Below are positions 1-9,249 of a stretch of 64,000 bases of DNA, piece by piece. How positions within the stretch are numbered: position 1 is the first letter of the stretch; the number at the start of each line of letters is the position of its first letter. The translations under genes and the position numbers were made by a program. Under the pieces are notes generated by a model that worked only from the letters and a program-made list of their open reading frames with translations, was not told where the DNA came from and did no database searches. The DNA is from Planctomycetota bacterium (GTDB lineage Bacteria; Planctomycetota; UBA1135; UBA2386): assembly GCA_020638695.1 (NCBI GenBank), contig JACKIB010000003.1, forward strand, positions 1 to 64,000. The letters are read 5' to 3'.

Positions 1-1144
1 AGGCACCCCGGTGGCGCGCCTTGACCGCCATGAACCAGCGACACACCGGATACAGCGAACACACAACTCCCGCCCAGGTCATGTAGATCGCCGGCAGGCT
101 CGCTTGCGTCCCGGGCGGGGGAGCGGCGGTGAACACGCTGCTGTGCCACGCCCCGGTCGTGGCCCGCAGGAACACGACCCCCACCGCGTGTGCCACGAAC
201 AGGTGGAGCACGTAGAAGAACAGCGGCACCCGACCGAACGTCGCCAACCACCTGGTGACGCGCGCCTCCGGCAGCCGGTCGAGCAGGGCCAGTCCCACCA
301 GTGCGGGCCCGAGCGTCATCAGCAAGAACATGACCGAGGGCGGGTACTTGGAGCAGTTGAGGAACTCGATCCACGGCGCTGCCGCCACCGGAGTGCGATC
401 CGGGTCGAGCGGCCCGCGGCGCAGCAACACGAACGCCGCGATCAGCACCATGCCGAGACCGAGCGCCACGCGCCGGCGAGCACCCCCCGCCAGCGCCGGA
501 GCCAGTGCGTACCCGAACCCCATCAGCGCACACCAAGGCACGACGGTGTAGAGCACCAAGACGTTGCCGCGGAGCACGGGTCGAAACTCGACGTGGAGGA
601 TCGACCACAGCACGGCCCCGGGCTCTGTGAGGACACCCGAAGTGGATCGGACCGCCTGCTCGATCGCGGTGTGCGCCAACTGCTCGTGGAACGCGAGCAA
701 GGGCAGGCAGAGCACGAGGATCGCCCCGCGACCCAGCCAGACCAGACCCGCCAGCAGCACCATCGACCAGCCCAGCGCCCAGATGACCTGCAACGCGACC
801 AACCCGTTCGACGGCAGTGCGAAGTTCCACGCCACGTGGACGAGGGTCAGCTCGAGCAGGACCAGCCACAGTCCCCGAGTCACCAGGAAGCGCGCCAGCG
901 CGCCGCGCGATTCGACCCGCGAGCCGTACAACCCGGCACCCACGCCGGCCAACAGCACGAACACCGGCGCGCAGAAGTGCGTGACCCAGCGGGTCAGGAA
1001 CAACGGGGCGTCGACGTGCGGAATCAGCTCGGGTGCCGCGGACCTTCCCATGAAGTCACGGACGTGGTCGAGCACCATCAGCACCATCGCGACGCCGCGC
1101 AACGCGTCGATCCCCGCCAGTCGTGACTTGCTCCCGGTCAGCAT
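1..1144 (-). CDS. DUF1624 / heparan-alpha-glucosaminide N-acetyltransferase-like membrane protein, C-terminus cut off
   Basis: Polytopic inner-membrane protein of the DUF1624 family, bacterial relatives of the lysosomal heparan-alpha-glucosaminide N-acetyltransferase; the bacterial acceptor is unknown. The ATG at 1144 opens a frame whose N-terminus contains RLAGIDALRGVAM followed by VLDHVRDFMG, the diagnostic first-helix motif of this group (D-x-LRG then DHxRD). Several hydrophobic stretches follow over 381 visible codons, for instance around HFCAPVFVLLAGVGAGL and VLYTVVPWCALMGFG. The frame is still open at base 1, so the end of the protein lies outside the window. It is separated from the next minus-strand gene by about 370 bp, so it may have its own promoter. 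Family assignment is fairly firm; function is only inferred. Confidence 0.8.
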   Translation of the reverse strand, partial: MLTGSKSRLAGIDALRGVAMVLMVLDHVRDFMGRSAAPELIPHVDAPLFLTRWVTHFCAPVFVLLAGVGAGLYGSRVESRGALARFLVTRGLWLVLLELTLVHVAWNFALPSNGLVALQVIWALGWSMVLLAGLVWLGRGAILVLCLPLLAFHEQLAHTAIEQAVRSTSGVLTEPGAVLWSILHVEFRPVLRGNVLVLYTVVPWCALMGFGYALAPALAGGARRRVALGLGMVLIAAFVLLRRGPLDPDRTPVAAAPWIEFLNCSKYPPSVMFLLMTLGPALVGLALLDRLPEARVTRWLATFGRVPLFFYVLHLFVAHAVGVVFLRATTGAWHSSVFTAAPPPGTQASLPAIYMTWAGVVCSLYPVCRWFMAVKARHRGA

Positions 1145-1517
1145 TCGCCACCCGAGAGCGGGCCAAGACCGCGCAGTTGCCTACGGATCAGGACAAACGA
1201 CCGAACGCACCCTTGCGTGGGGTCCGGCAACCGGGCCCGACGCGGCAGTCCCAGGGAGTCGTGGCCCCGCCGTCGTCGGTTGACGAACGAGGGCCTGGCG
1301 AGCGAGCGGGACACTCCCGCCGCACCGGCCCACCCACCCGCGACCTGGGACGACTCCCGGACCGCGTCGCGAATCCCTGCGTGCACGTCGTGGTGCGGTG
1401 AACGAGCGCTGCCACGCAAACCCCTGGGGCCGGAGCGCCGGGCGGTCCGACTCCACGCCCGACGAGGTCGGCAACTCACTCGCGCACTGGCACCGGGTCC
1501 GCCGCCCACGCGATGCA
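1145..1517. other. Intergenic stretch without a convincing gene
   Basis: About 370 bp between two minus-strand genes. Open frames here lack family features, lack a good start and mostly overlap one another, so none is called. No strong terminator or repeat was found by eye. It presumably holds the promoter of the DUF1624 gene. Confidence 0.4.
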
Positions 1518-3107
1518 CTACTGCGAAGAGTTCTTGCCGCACCAACCCGGCAGTCCGCCCTTCTTCGCCTTGACCGCCTCGGCGCCGAGCACGATCGCCC
1601 ACGATGCGGTGGTCCACACCTCACCCATGCTGACGTCGGTGTTGCTCTCCATCAGCAAGCTCTCGTGCCACGGCCGCGACTGCAGCGAACCATCCGGGGC
1701 GCGGGCCAGGGTCATGTCGCGTTGCATCACCTTCCAGTACGCGGCCTCGGCATCGCTGCCGAGCGCTTTGGCGGCGACCCCCGCCAGCGTGATGTGCTGC
1801 ATCAGCGACGCGTGGCCGTGCATCACGTCTGCGACGTGTGCGCGCACGTATCCCTCCATCTTCTTGGTCCAGGGGTCCGCACGACGTCCCAACCCCACCG
1901 CACCGAGCCACGCCGCCGCGGTGCGACCGATGTTCCCCATGCCCTTCTGCCCCGGACCATCTGCATAGCCGACGCCACCGTCCTCACCGGCGGAGGCCTG
2001 GAGGTACGCATCGAGCTTCTGGATCGCCGGGTCCGCGATCTTGCACCCGGCCTGCTTCGCCTGCCCCAGTCCGCTCATCACCAGGGCGCCGAGGATGTTC
2101 AGCTCGATGTAGCCGAGGGCGTTCTTGCCGCCCGGCCCGTGGCCGTAGCCACCGGAGACCTCCTGCCGCGCGGCCAGCTCATCGGCGATCTTCTGCAGGG
2201 TCGCGCGCAGTTTCGGGTTCTTGCCGGTCTGTAGCAACTCGCCGAGGAACAGCGACGCGTAGGCGAGCCTCCAAGTCGACTGGTCCCAGTTCGCGCCAGC
2301 ACCGGAGGGGGTCGACGTGTCCTTGGCCCACAGGCCGCGCACCACGAATTCCTCGGCCTTGTGGATATTCGTCCGGTACTTGCCCGCGCGCGCCGTGCTG
2401 CCGCCAGCCAACCACGCCAAGCCTGCCAGACAGGCGTTGACCACCCGGCCGTTCATCCCGCCGAGGGTAGCCGGATAGCCACCATCACCCTCTTGGTGTT
2501 CGGCCAACCACTGCAGCGCCGCCGCGAGGATCTTGTCCCGCGCCTTGCCCTTGGTGGGTTCCGAGAACTCCTTGCCACCCTTCTTCAGCTTGACCGTCAC
2601 CGCGATCTGCTTGCCGGCCCGCAGCACGTCGAGCACCACCACCCCGGTCTCGGCTTCGGCCTTCGTCAGGGCGTCGGCGAACGGCTGGAAGCAACCCTTG
2701 TCGAACTTCTGCTGACCGATCCCGACGATCTCGTCGCCGAGCTGCAGTCCGGCACGCTGGGCCGGCGCACCCCCGAGCAAGGCACGGACCACCAGCTTGG
2801 TCGGCCCGGCGTCCCCGTCCGACTTCGAGTCGTTGCGGAACTGCCGCCGCCCGCTGGAGCGAAGCGCCGCCGGTTCCTTGCGTGTGGCATCCCACGCTTT
2901 GGCCCCGATCATCCCCAAGTTGAACAGGTCGCGCTTCTGCACCATGGGGTCCGAGGCCTGCGCCGGGCTCAGCCCGAACGGCCAGTTCTCGCTCTTCGCA
3001 CCGCGGCGTCGCTGTGCCGCGAGTTCGGAGGGCGAGCAAGCGAGCAGGGCCGCGGTGAGAACCCAACAGGCGCGGAGGCGCGGTGCGTGCGCGTTCGAAT
3101 TCGGCAT
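1518..3107 (-). CDS. Secreted PDZ plus alpha/alpha-toroid protein, DUF6288-like
   Basis: 529-residue exported protein. The ATG at 3107 was preferred to one 19 codons upstream because it puts a signal peptide (LRACWVLTAALLACSPSELAAQ, cut after AAQ) at the N-terminus. A segment beginning KRDLFNLGMIGAKAWD leads into a PDZ domain at roughly residues 95-165 with VRALLGGAPAQRAGLQLGD. After it, helical repeats with GGYP, GGYGHGPGG and GGVGYADGPG motifs resemble squalene-cyclase/prenyltransferase toroids, as in DUF6288 proteins of Planctomycetes, Verrucomicrobia and Lentisphaerae. These have no known reaction. The M1 aminopeptidase gene ends 70 bp upstream on the same strand, so cotranscription is possible. 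The domain reading is good; the DUF6288 label is from memory of the family pattern. Confidence 0.75.
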   Translation of the reverse strand: MPNSNAHAPRLRACWVLTAALLACSPSELAAQRRRGAKSENWPFGLSPAQASDPMVQKRDLFNLGMIGAKAWDATRKEPAALRSSGRRQFRNDSKSDGDAGPTKLVVRALLGGAPAQRAGLQLGDEIVGIGQQKFDKGCFQPFADALTKAEAETGVVVLDVLRAGKQIAVTVKLKKGGKEFSEPTKGKARDKILAAALQWLAEHQEGDGGYPATLGGMNGRVVNACLAGLAWLAGGSTARAGKYRTNIHKAEEFVVRGLWAKDTSTPSGAGANWDQSTWRLAYASLFLGELLQTGKNPKLRATLQKIADELAARQEVSGGYGHGPGGKNALGYIELNILGALVMSGLGQAKQAGCKIADPAIQKLDAYLQASAGEDGGVGYADGPGQKGMGNIGRTAAAWLGAVGLGRRADPWTKKMEGYVRAHVADVMHGHASLMQHITLAGVAAKALGSDAEAAYWKVMQRDMTLARAPDGSLQSRPWHESLLMESNTDVSMGEVWTTASWAIVLGAEAVKAKKGGLPGWCGKNSSQ

Positions 3108-3177
3108 GGCTGCGCGAATCCTATCATCCACGCACCGCGCCGCGCGCCCTCGCGGGCACGGCAAGTGGATGGTGCGG

Positions 3178-5106
3178 CTATTCCGCGGACCAGACGTTGT
3201 TGCGCCGGCTGATGTCGAGCGTGATCCGCCGCGGGTCGAGGACGACGCCGACCACGTCCTTGCCCAACTGCAGCTTCTTGGTGCGCTTGCCGCTCAACCA
3301 GTGCTCGACCGGGATCTTCAGGGTCTCCTTGCGACCGCCACGGTAGGTCACTTCGATCTCGGTCGGATACGTAGCGTACCCCTTGTCCTCGACCACGAGC
3401 TGCGTGCCTTCCGCGTTGGGCTGGACCGACTCGATCGCCTGATCGAGCGTCCAGGTCTCGTAGAACCAAGTGCGGAAGTACCAGCCGAGATCGCGCTTGG
3501 CGACCCGGTCGAAGGTGTGGAACAAGTCCTGCGGGTACGGATGTTTGAACGCCCAGTCGGTGACGTACTCGCGCATCGCGGCGAAGAACACCTCGTCACC
3601 GAGCATGCCGCGCAGCTGGTGCAGGATCGCCGCGGTCTTGGCGTACGAGGTGAAGCCGTAGGCGCTGCCCCCGGGGTAGAGATCGCCATGGGTCATGCAG
3701 GGCGCGGACTCGCCGCCAGCTGCCATCAGCATGTACATGCTGTTGTCGCGGCGGCCCGCCGCGACGCTCTCGTCCGCCTTGCGGAATGCCGCCGTGCACA
3801 AGGTGGTGAAGAAAGACGTGAGCCCCTCGTCCTGCCAGGCGTGCGCCTTCTCGTTGCTGCCGACCAGCATCGGGAACCACATGTGGATCAGCTCGTGCGC
3901 GGTGACCCCCAACCCGCCACTGGAGCCGATGATCGTCATCATCGGAAACTCCATACCGCCACCGATCACCCCTTCGCAGACCGTCATGTGCGGCCACTGG
4001 TACGGGTAGACCTTGGCCGACATGTACTCGATGGTGTGGCGGGCCCACTCCGCCGCTCCCCGGTGCCCGCGCATGCGCGGTCGATACACCGCGTGGATCA
4101 TCGCCACGCCGTCCTTGCCTGGGCCGTCGCGGTCCTTGATCACCGCGTGGGTGGCATCCCAGACGTACTGGTTGGACACGCTGACCGCCAGGTCGCGCAC
4201 GTGCTTGGCCACGAAGTGCCAGGTCAGCTTCTCCGCGTCGGTCGGTCGGGTGACCTTGCCGGACTCCAGGTCCTCCTGGGCGATCACGTGGACGATGTCG
4301 CGACCCTTGCGCGCCTCGTCCAGGCGCTGCAGCGCGGTGTCGGTAAGCACGTCCTTCGCGTTCTCGAGCTCACCGGTGGCCCGCACCAACCAGCCCTTCG
4401 GCGCGGTGAAGCGGAGGTCGTAGTCGGCGTAGCCCATGTAGAACTCGGCGTTCGCCATGTACTGCTCGGCCACCCACCCGTCGACGTCCTCGTGCACGGC
4501 GAACTGCGGATACCAGTAGCCGAGGTAGAACAAGTTGTTGTTCTCGTGCCCGTTGCGCGGCGCGCCGCGCTTGGGCACCCGGTAGCTCCACCGGATGGTC
4601 AGCGTACCCTTGGCCCCGCTGCGGATGCGCTCCGGCAACCGCACCGACATCACGGTGCCGCGGATCGCGTAGCCGACCCCACGACCGTTGGTCGACTTCA
4701 GGGGCTCGCCACCGAACTCGACGCCATCGATCTTCACGCCGCCGGTGATCTCGACGAACGTGTTGCGCAGGCTCCCGGACTTGTGCACGTTCTGCCGCAG
4801 GTGGACGAGAACCGAGCGCACGGAGGAGGGCGACCGGTTGTGGTAGGTCATCTCCGCACGACCGCTCACCTGGGCCCGCTCCGGCTCGAGCTCGGCTTCG
4901 ATCTTGTAGCTGGCGTAGTCGGTCCAGTATTTCGCCCCCGGCTTGCCCGTCATGGTGCGGGTCTCCTTCTTGACCGCGCGTTCCCACGCACGGTCGTGCG
5001 GGATGGGGTAGGGCACCGGACGCTCGAGCTGTGCGGCAGCAGCCGAGCCCAGCCAGACAGTGGCAACGGTCGTGAGAACGAGGAAGCGAGGGCGGAGTAC
5101 AGACAT
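3178..5106 (-). CDS. Exported M1-family zinc aminopeptidase
   Basis: 642-residue gluzincin peptidase that should remove N-terminal residues from peptides outside the cytoplasm. The start at 5106 gives a signal peptide (RFLVLTTVATVWLGSAAAAQ). An N-terminal beta domain (about 60-250) precedes the catalytic domain. Signature features are intact: the exopeptidase motif GGGMEF at 382-387 and the zinc site HELIH at 404-408 with the third ligand E427 in DEG, spaced as HExxH-x18-E. The upstream frame continues open for 104 codons but has no signal peptide or family match and overlaps a degenerate repeat, so it was not used. The gene precedes the PDZ/DUF6288-like gene on the same strand; both products are exported and could cooperate in peptide processing, but that is inference. 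Confidence 0.93.
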   Translation of the reverse strand: MSVLRPRFLVLTTVATVWLGSAAAAQLERPVPYPIPHDRAWERAVKKETRTMTGKPGAKYWTDYASYKIEAELEPERAQVSGRAEMTYHNRSPSSVRSVLVHLRQNVHKSGSLRNTFVEITGGVKIDGVEFGGEPLKSTNGRGVGYAIRGTVMSVRLPERIRSGAKGTLTIRWSYRVPKRGAPRNGHENNNLFYLGYWYPQFAVHEDVDGWVAEQYMANAEFYMGYADYDLRFTAPKGWLVRATGELENAKDVLTDTALQRLDEARKGRDIVHVIAQEDLESGKVTRPTDAEKLTWHFVAKHVRDLAVSVSNQYVWDATHAVIKDRDGPGKDGVAMIHAVYRPRMRGHRGAAEWARHTIEYMSAKVYPYQWPHMTVCEGVIGGGMEFPMMTIIGSSGGLGVTAHELIHMWFPMLVGSNEKAHAWQDEGLTSFFTTLCTAAFRKADESVAAGRRDNSMYMLMAAGGESAPCMTHGDLYPGGSAYGFTSYAKTAAILHQLRGMLGDEVFFAAMREYVTDWAFKHPYPQDLFHTFDRVAKRDLGWYFRTWFYETWTLDQAIESVQPNAEGTQLVVEDKGYATYPTEIEVTYRGGRKETLKIPVEHWLSGKRTKKLQLGKDVVGVVLDPRRITLDISRRNNVWSAE

Positions 5107-5439
5107 TCTCTGGTTGGTCACGGTAGGGCGCAACGCACGCGATACGTGCAACCCTGGCCCGGGCGCAAGTCCAATCGACGAACCGCGCCGAAAAGCGCAG
5201 CGTTGCCTCGCCACGCAACGAGACCCCAGACGCACGGGGAACTGCCAGCCAGGCCGAGATCCCAGCGGGGTCGCGGGATCGTACCGGTCAGGCTGCGCGG
5301 CGGGGCGTCGCCCGTCGAGCAGCCGGATTCCCGGCGACTGCGGGAGCTCGATCAGGCGGCCCGAGGCCCGGGAGACCAGCGGATCCGGAACGCCGCCGTC
5401 ACCCACGAGTCGGGCCACCCGAACGGAGGATTCTCGGTG
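5107..5439. other. Intergenic gap with a degenerate copy of a dispersed repeat
   Basis: 333 bp between the aminopeptidase start and the stop of the XRE gene, both on the minus strand. Bases 5270-5331 resemble, with many changes, the repeat seen at 10773-10881 and 27994-28121 (GTCGCGGGATCGT near the start, CCCGTCGAGCAGC further on). The rest shows nothing recognisable. Confidence 0.35.
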
Positions 5440-5691
5440 TCAGTGGGGCGAGGCCACCTCGGCCACCTTGTCGCGCACCAGCAGATAGTCGACCGAGACG
5501 TCATATGCCTCGGCCAGCTGGAACAGCTGGCGCGTATTGGGGATGCGTTGATTCTCCCGGGACTCGTACTTCTCCAGCACGGACTTGGAGATGTGGGCCT
5601 TCGTTGCGGCCTCTCTTTGTGAAATATTGAGTTCACGTCGGACCAAGCGCAGACGACGCTTGATCTCCTCGATATCCAACTGTGCGACCAT
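5440..5691 (-). CDS. Small XRE-family helix-turn-helix regulator
   Basis: 83-residue Cro/CI-type DNA-binding protein. The ATG at 5691 starts MVAQLDIEEIKRRLRLVRRE, followed by the canonical helix-turn-helix LNISQREAATKAHISKSVLE and KYESRENQRIPNTRQLFQLA, then the trailing YDVSVDYLLVRDK helix of XRE domains. It is a single-domain protein with no sensor or effector region, so it is likely a local repressor or a stand-alone partner of something outside the window. Longer upstream in-frame extensions have no homology features. No obvious toxin partner sits beside it: the flanking genes are an aminopeptidase and, divergently, glycerol kinase 576 bp away. Its target is unknown. Confidence 0.85.
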   Translation of the reverse strand: MVAQLDIEEIKRRLRLVRRELNISQREAATKAHISKSVLEKYESRENQRIPNTRQLFQLAEAYDVSVDYLLVRDKVAEVASPH

Positions 5692-6267
5692 GATGTTGCG
5701 GAGGTCTGGGGGAACGAGGGGACAGGCTTTGTCGGGCGCGGTGGTGCGCGCCTGACCGGGACAGTTTGGTACGACTCGCGAGGGGTTGCAATACCCACGC
5801 GGTCGTACGGGTGCACCCCGCGGGGCCGTCCTTGCACCCGGGTCCGCAGCTGCGTATTCGCGCGGGCAGCCCTTGACACCGCACCCGCGACCACTTCGAT
5901 CCACAAGCGGAAGCGAGGAAAATAAGGCGCCGCTGTCGGTTGGTGGGACAGACAGCGGCGCGGCCACCTACGCCCCCGGAGGTGGTGGCGCTCTCGATCC
6001 GAGCGGACCTCGTTGGCTCGCAGGCCGAGCAGATCGAAAGCGAAAGGGCACGTACCAGCCCTTTCACGGGGCGCGCTCCGCTCAGTCGCGCAGGCGCCTC
6101 GCGCCCGACCCTACGCGCGGGAGCCAGACCGGGGCTCGCGAACCTCCGCGAAAAACCCCCGGGGCCACTCGACTCAGCGCAAGCGGTGTTCGCACCGGAG
6201 TCGCGCGCATTCAGCGGCGATCGACGCGGGTGCGCCATGTGCCCCACGCTATGGTCGCTGACCGCCG
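5692..6267. other. Large non-coding divergent gap, possible minus-strand small RNA
   Basis: 576 bp between the minus-strand XRE gene and plus-strand glpK with no credible protein. It contains a strong hairpin with a T-rich tail on the minus strand (5918-5961) and, further upstream on that strand, an 8-bp stem of GAAAGGGC with GCCCTTTC (about 6043-6067). A TTGACA hexamer lies at 5873-5878 on plus, without a good -10 partner. Because the terminator-like hairpin does not end any annotated gene, a small RNA transcribed leftward from near 6250 is possible. Confidence 0.3.
5918..5961 (-). terminator. Rho-independent terminator-like hairpin
   Basis: Perfect 11-bp inverted repeat, GCGCCGCTGTC at 5927-5937 and GACAGCGGCGC at 5951-5961, loop of 13 bases. 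Read on the minus strand the stem is followed at once by CTTATTTTCC, as expected of an intrinsic terminator. No minus-strand gene is annotated upstream of it. Confidence 0.5.
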
Positions 6268-7752
6268 ATGCACATCCTCTCTCTGGACCAGGGCACCACG
6301 TCGAGCCGAGCGATCGTATTCGACGCCAGCGCCCGCACCGTCGCCGTGGCACAGCGCGAGCACCCGCAGCTGTTCCCCGCCCCGGGGCATGTCGAACACG
6401 ACCCCGAGCAGATCTGGAAGACCCAGCTCGGCACCGCCCGACAGGCGCTGCGGCGCGCCGGAGTGCACGCCGCGGGTCTCGCCGCGCTGGGGATCACCAA
6501 CCAGCGCGAGACCATCGTGTTGTGGGAGCGGTCGAGCGGCACTCCGCTGGGCAACGCGATCGTCTGGCAGAGCCGCATCACCGCGCCACTGTGCGAGCGC
6601 CTCGAGCGCAGCGGGCTCGGCACCGAAGTGCGCGAGCGCACCGGTTTGCGGCTCGACCCGTACTTCTCCGGCACCAAGATCAAACACCTGCTCGATGCCG
6701 ACCGAGGCCTGCGGCGGCGGGCGCGGCGCGGCGAGATCCTGTGCGGGACGATCGACTGCTTCCTGCTGTGGCGGTTGACCGGCGGCCGCGTGCACGCAAC
6801 CGACTTCAGCAACGCCAGCCGCACGCTGCTGTTCAACATCCACACGCTCGACTGGGACCCGGTGCTGCTCGACGCGCTCGACGTCCCGCGCGAGATGCTG
6901 CCGGAGGTGCGCGACTCCAGCGGCGTGTTCGGTGAGACCGACCGCAAGCTGCTCGGCCACTCGGTGCCGATCGCCGGGATCGCGGGCGACCAACAGGCCG
7001 CGACCTTCGGGCAGGGCTGTTTTCGCCGCGGTGCGGCGAAGAACACCTACGGCACGGGTTGCTTTCTGTTGATGAACACCGGCACGCAGCCGGTGGCATC
7101 GCGACACGGCCTGCTGACCACCATCGGCTGGGGCCTCGACGGCCGGGCGACCTACTGCCTCGAGGGCTCGGTGTTCGTCGCTGGCGCTGCGGTGCAGTGG
7201 TTGCGCGACGGCTTGGGCCTGATCCGCCGCTCGTCGGATATCGAAGCGCTGGCCGCCTCGGTCGAGGACAACGGCGGGGTCTACTTCGTTCCCGCGTTCG
7301 TCGGGCTCGGTTCGCCGCACTGGGACCCCTACGCCCGGGGCACGATCGTCGGCCTGACGCGCGGCAGCACCGTGGGCCACCTCGCCCGCGCTGCGATCGA
7401 AGCGATGGCGTTCCAGTCCGCCGATCTGGTCACCGCCATGGAGGGCGATGCAGGCACCAAGATCCGGCGGTTGCGGGTCGACGGCGGAGCCTCGACCAAC
7501 GACGCGCTCATGCAGTTCCAGGCCGATGTTCTGGGCACGACCGTCGAGCGACCCCGGCACCACGAGAGCACTGCCCTGGGCGCGGCGTTCCTCGCAGGCC
7601 TCGCGACCGGCGTGTTCCGCAGCACCGCAGCGCTCTCCGAGCTGCAGCCGGTCGAACGGACATTCCGCCCAGCCCTCGCCCGCCGGGAGCGCACCGCACT
7701 GCTCCGCTGCTGGCGCCACGCGGTCGAACGATCTCGGGGCTGGGCGCGCTGA
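6268..7752 (+). CDS. glpK: Glycerol kinase
   Basis: 494-residue FGGY-family kinase that phosphorylates glycerol to sn-glycerol 3-phosphate with ATP in the cytoplasm. The start gives MHILSLDQGTTSSRAIVFD, the typical phosphate-binding N-terminus; GITNQRETIVLWE, the IVWQSRIT segment and GTIDCFLLWRLTGG are characteristic. The catalytic aspartate is D241 in GIAGDQQAATFGQG, and the ATPase fold continues with KNTYGTGCFLLMNTG and RVDGGASTNDALMQFQAD. Length is normal for GlpK (about 500). The gene is solitary: no glpF, glpD or regulator is adjacent, and the next gene is convergent with only a 9-bp gap. Confidence 0.97.
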   Translation: MHILSLDQGTTSSRAIVFDASARTVAVAQREHPQLFPAPGHVEHDPEQIWKTQLGTARQALRRAGVHAAGLAALGITNQRETIVLWERSSGTPLGNAIVWQSRITAPLCERLERSGLGTEVRERTGLRLDPYFSGTKIKHLLDADRGLRRRARRGEILCGTIDCFLLWRLTGGRVHATDFSNASRTLLFNIHTLDWDPVLLDALDVPREMLPEVRDSSGVFGETDRKLLGHSVPIAGIAGDQQAATFGQGCFRRGAAKNTYGTGCFLLMNTGTQPVASRHGLLTTIGWGLDGRATYCLEGSVFVAGAAVQWLRDGLGLIRRSSDIEALAASVEDNGGVYFVPAFVGLGSPHWDPYARGTIVGLTRGSTVGHLARAAIEAMAFQSADLVTAMEGDAGTKIRRLRVDGGASTNDALMQFQADVLGTTVERPRHHESTALGAAFLAGLATGVFRSTAALSELQPVERTFRPALARRERTALLRCWRHAVERSRGWAR

Positions 7753-7761
7753 ACGCGCGGC

Positions 7762-9249
7762 TCACGGGCGAGAAAGCACCAGGAAACGCGTGCCGGTACG
7801 GACCACGCGGTAGTCCGCGAGCGCGTCGCGCAGCACGGCCTGACTCCGCACGAAGTTCGCGAGTTCGAACCCATCGGGCGCGTACGCCGGAGTACCCCGA
7901 CGCACCAGCACGAGGCGTGGACGGTGGTGCCGCAGGTCGGCGGCGATTTCGGACGCGAACTCGGGCAGTCGCCGGGGGTCGCGCAGTGCTGCCGGGAGCC
8001 GCCACAGGCAGGCGTAGCGCGAAGCCCACCGCAGTCGCCGCTCGGCCATCCAACCGAAGAACACGTGCATGTCGGTGTCGAGCAGCAACAGCGCGTCACC
8101 CGGAGCGAGGCGCTGCAGCACCATCGTCTCGGCATCGAGCCCGGTGAACGGCGGAGCCCGCCGCAGCGCGCCAGTTCCGGGGTCGCGCTGCAGAGCGTGC
8201 TGCGCGATGCGAACCCCCGACAACCCAGCGACCAACACCGCGAACACGGGCCCGAGCAGACGCAGTCGCGGCATTGCGCACAGCCGGGCCAACAGCAGCG
8301 CGACACCGAGCAGTCCGACCAGCTCGGCGGGAAGCAGGTGGTAGCTCCATCCCTTCCCCTGCCAGAGCGCGGCGAGGAACAGCCCCGACCAGGCGAGTGC
8401 CAGCACGCGGAGGGGTCGGCGCAGCTGCGACGACCACAGCAGCGACACGCCGAGCCCGACCCCGAGCCCAGCCGCACGCAGGGTCCACGATTGGGCGAAC
8501 AGCACCCCGAGCGGCGTCGAATAGGCGGAGTAGTCCTGGCGCACCAGTGCGATCGTGGCCAGCAACCCGTCGCGGAACGGCACGCACAGCAGGTGCACCG
8601 CGTAGCCCGACACCCCTAGCAGCAGTCCGAAGTCCTCCAACGGGAACCGCCACCGCCGCACGGCCCACACTTCGCCGAGACGCACCAGCAGCGGCGCGAG
8701 CAGGAAGTACGGCTTGAGGGACACCCCCACCGCCGCGAACAGCCCGATGCCGAGCGCCAGACCCGGCGGCATGACGCGCGCCTCCGCGGTTGCGGTGCGA
8801 GCCGCGGCGGCCACGAGCCACGGCAACAAGGTCACCACCATGCAGTGTTCGCGCTGGCCGAAATCACCGCCGGGCCACACGACCAACACCACCACCCCGG
8901 CCACCCAGAGCGTTGCCCGGTCGATTCGATCGCACTCCCGATCATGCAGGACGCGGCGGCACAACCACAGGCTCACCGCGATCAGGCCCAGCACGCAAGT
9001 GTGGAACACCGCCCCGAGCGGCCAGCCGGTGCGCAGCGCGACCAGCGCGGGCAGCGTCGAGAGGTAGACCACCAGCGGCGGATTGACCTCGACCAGATCG
9101 ATGTAGAGCCGATCGCCGGCCAACCACCTGGTGGCGACGAACAGATACCACCCGCAGTCGTGGTTGAGCTCGAAGGGCGGCGTGAGCCGGAGTAACACGG
9201 CGGCGGCGGCGGCCGACCACGCCCCGAGCCCCCGGCGCACCGACGTCAT
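7762..9249 (-). CDS. GT-C-like polytopic membrane protein
   Basis: 495-residue integral membrane protein. The ATG at 9249 overlaps the TGA of the upstream nuclease gene by one base, which supports this start and suggests translational coupling. After a short N-terminus comes the extracytoplasmic motif ELNHDCGWYLFVATRWLAG and NPPLVVYLSTLP, resembling the acidic first loop of GT-C (ArnT/PMT-like) sugar transferases that use polyprenyl-phosphate sugars. About ten hydrophobic helices follow, then a soluble C-terminal region (from about residue 390) with LLLLDTDMHVFFGWM and PRLVLVRRGTPAY. The donor and acceptor cannot be told. It could equally be a membrane protein of the same fold without transferase activity. 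Confidence 0.7.
   Translation of the reverse strand: MTSVRRGLGAWSAAAAAVLLRLTPPFELNHDCGWYLFVATRWLAGDRLYIDLVEVNPPLVVYLSTLPALVALRTGWPLGAVFHTCVLGLIAVSLWLCRRVLHDRECDRIDRATLWVAGVVVLVVWPGGDFGQREHCMVVTLLPWLVAAAARTATAEARVMPPGLALGIGLFAAVGVSLKPYFLLAPLLVRLGEVWAVRRWRFPLEDFGLLLGVSGYAVHLLCVPFRDGLLATIALVRQDYSAYSTPLGVLFAQSWTLRAAGLGVGLGVSLLWSSQLRRPLRVLALAWSGLFLAALWQGKGWSYHLLPAELVGLLGVALLLARLCAMPRLRLLGPVFAVLVAGLSGVRIAQHALQRDPGTGALRRAPPFTGLDAETMVLQRLAPGDALLLLDTDMHVFFGWMAERRLRWASRYACLWRLPAALRDPRRLPEFASEIAADLRHHRPRLVLVRRGTPAYAPDGFELANFVRSQAVLRDALADYRVVRTGTRFLVLSRP

Noticed and set aside
11..1126. Plus-strand open frame of 371 codons
   Set aside because: Antisense to the DUF1624 membrane protein; its own translation is low-complexity and rich in R, H and Q.
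2797..5622. Plus-strand open frame of over 900 codons
   Set aside because: Antisense to the PDZ protein, M1 peptidase and XRE genes, whose motifs and signal peptides are clear.
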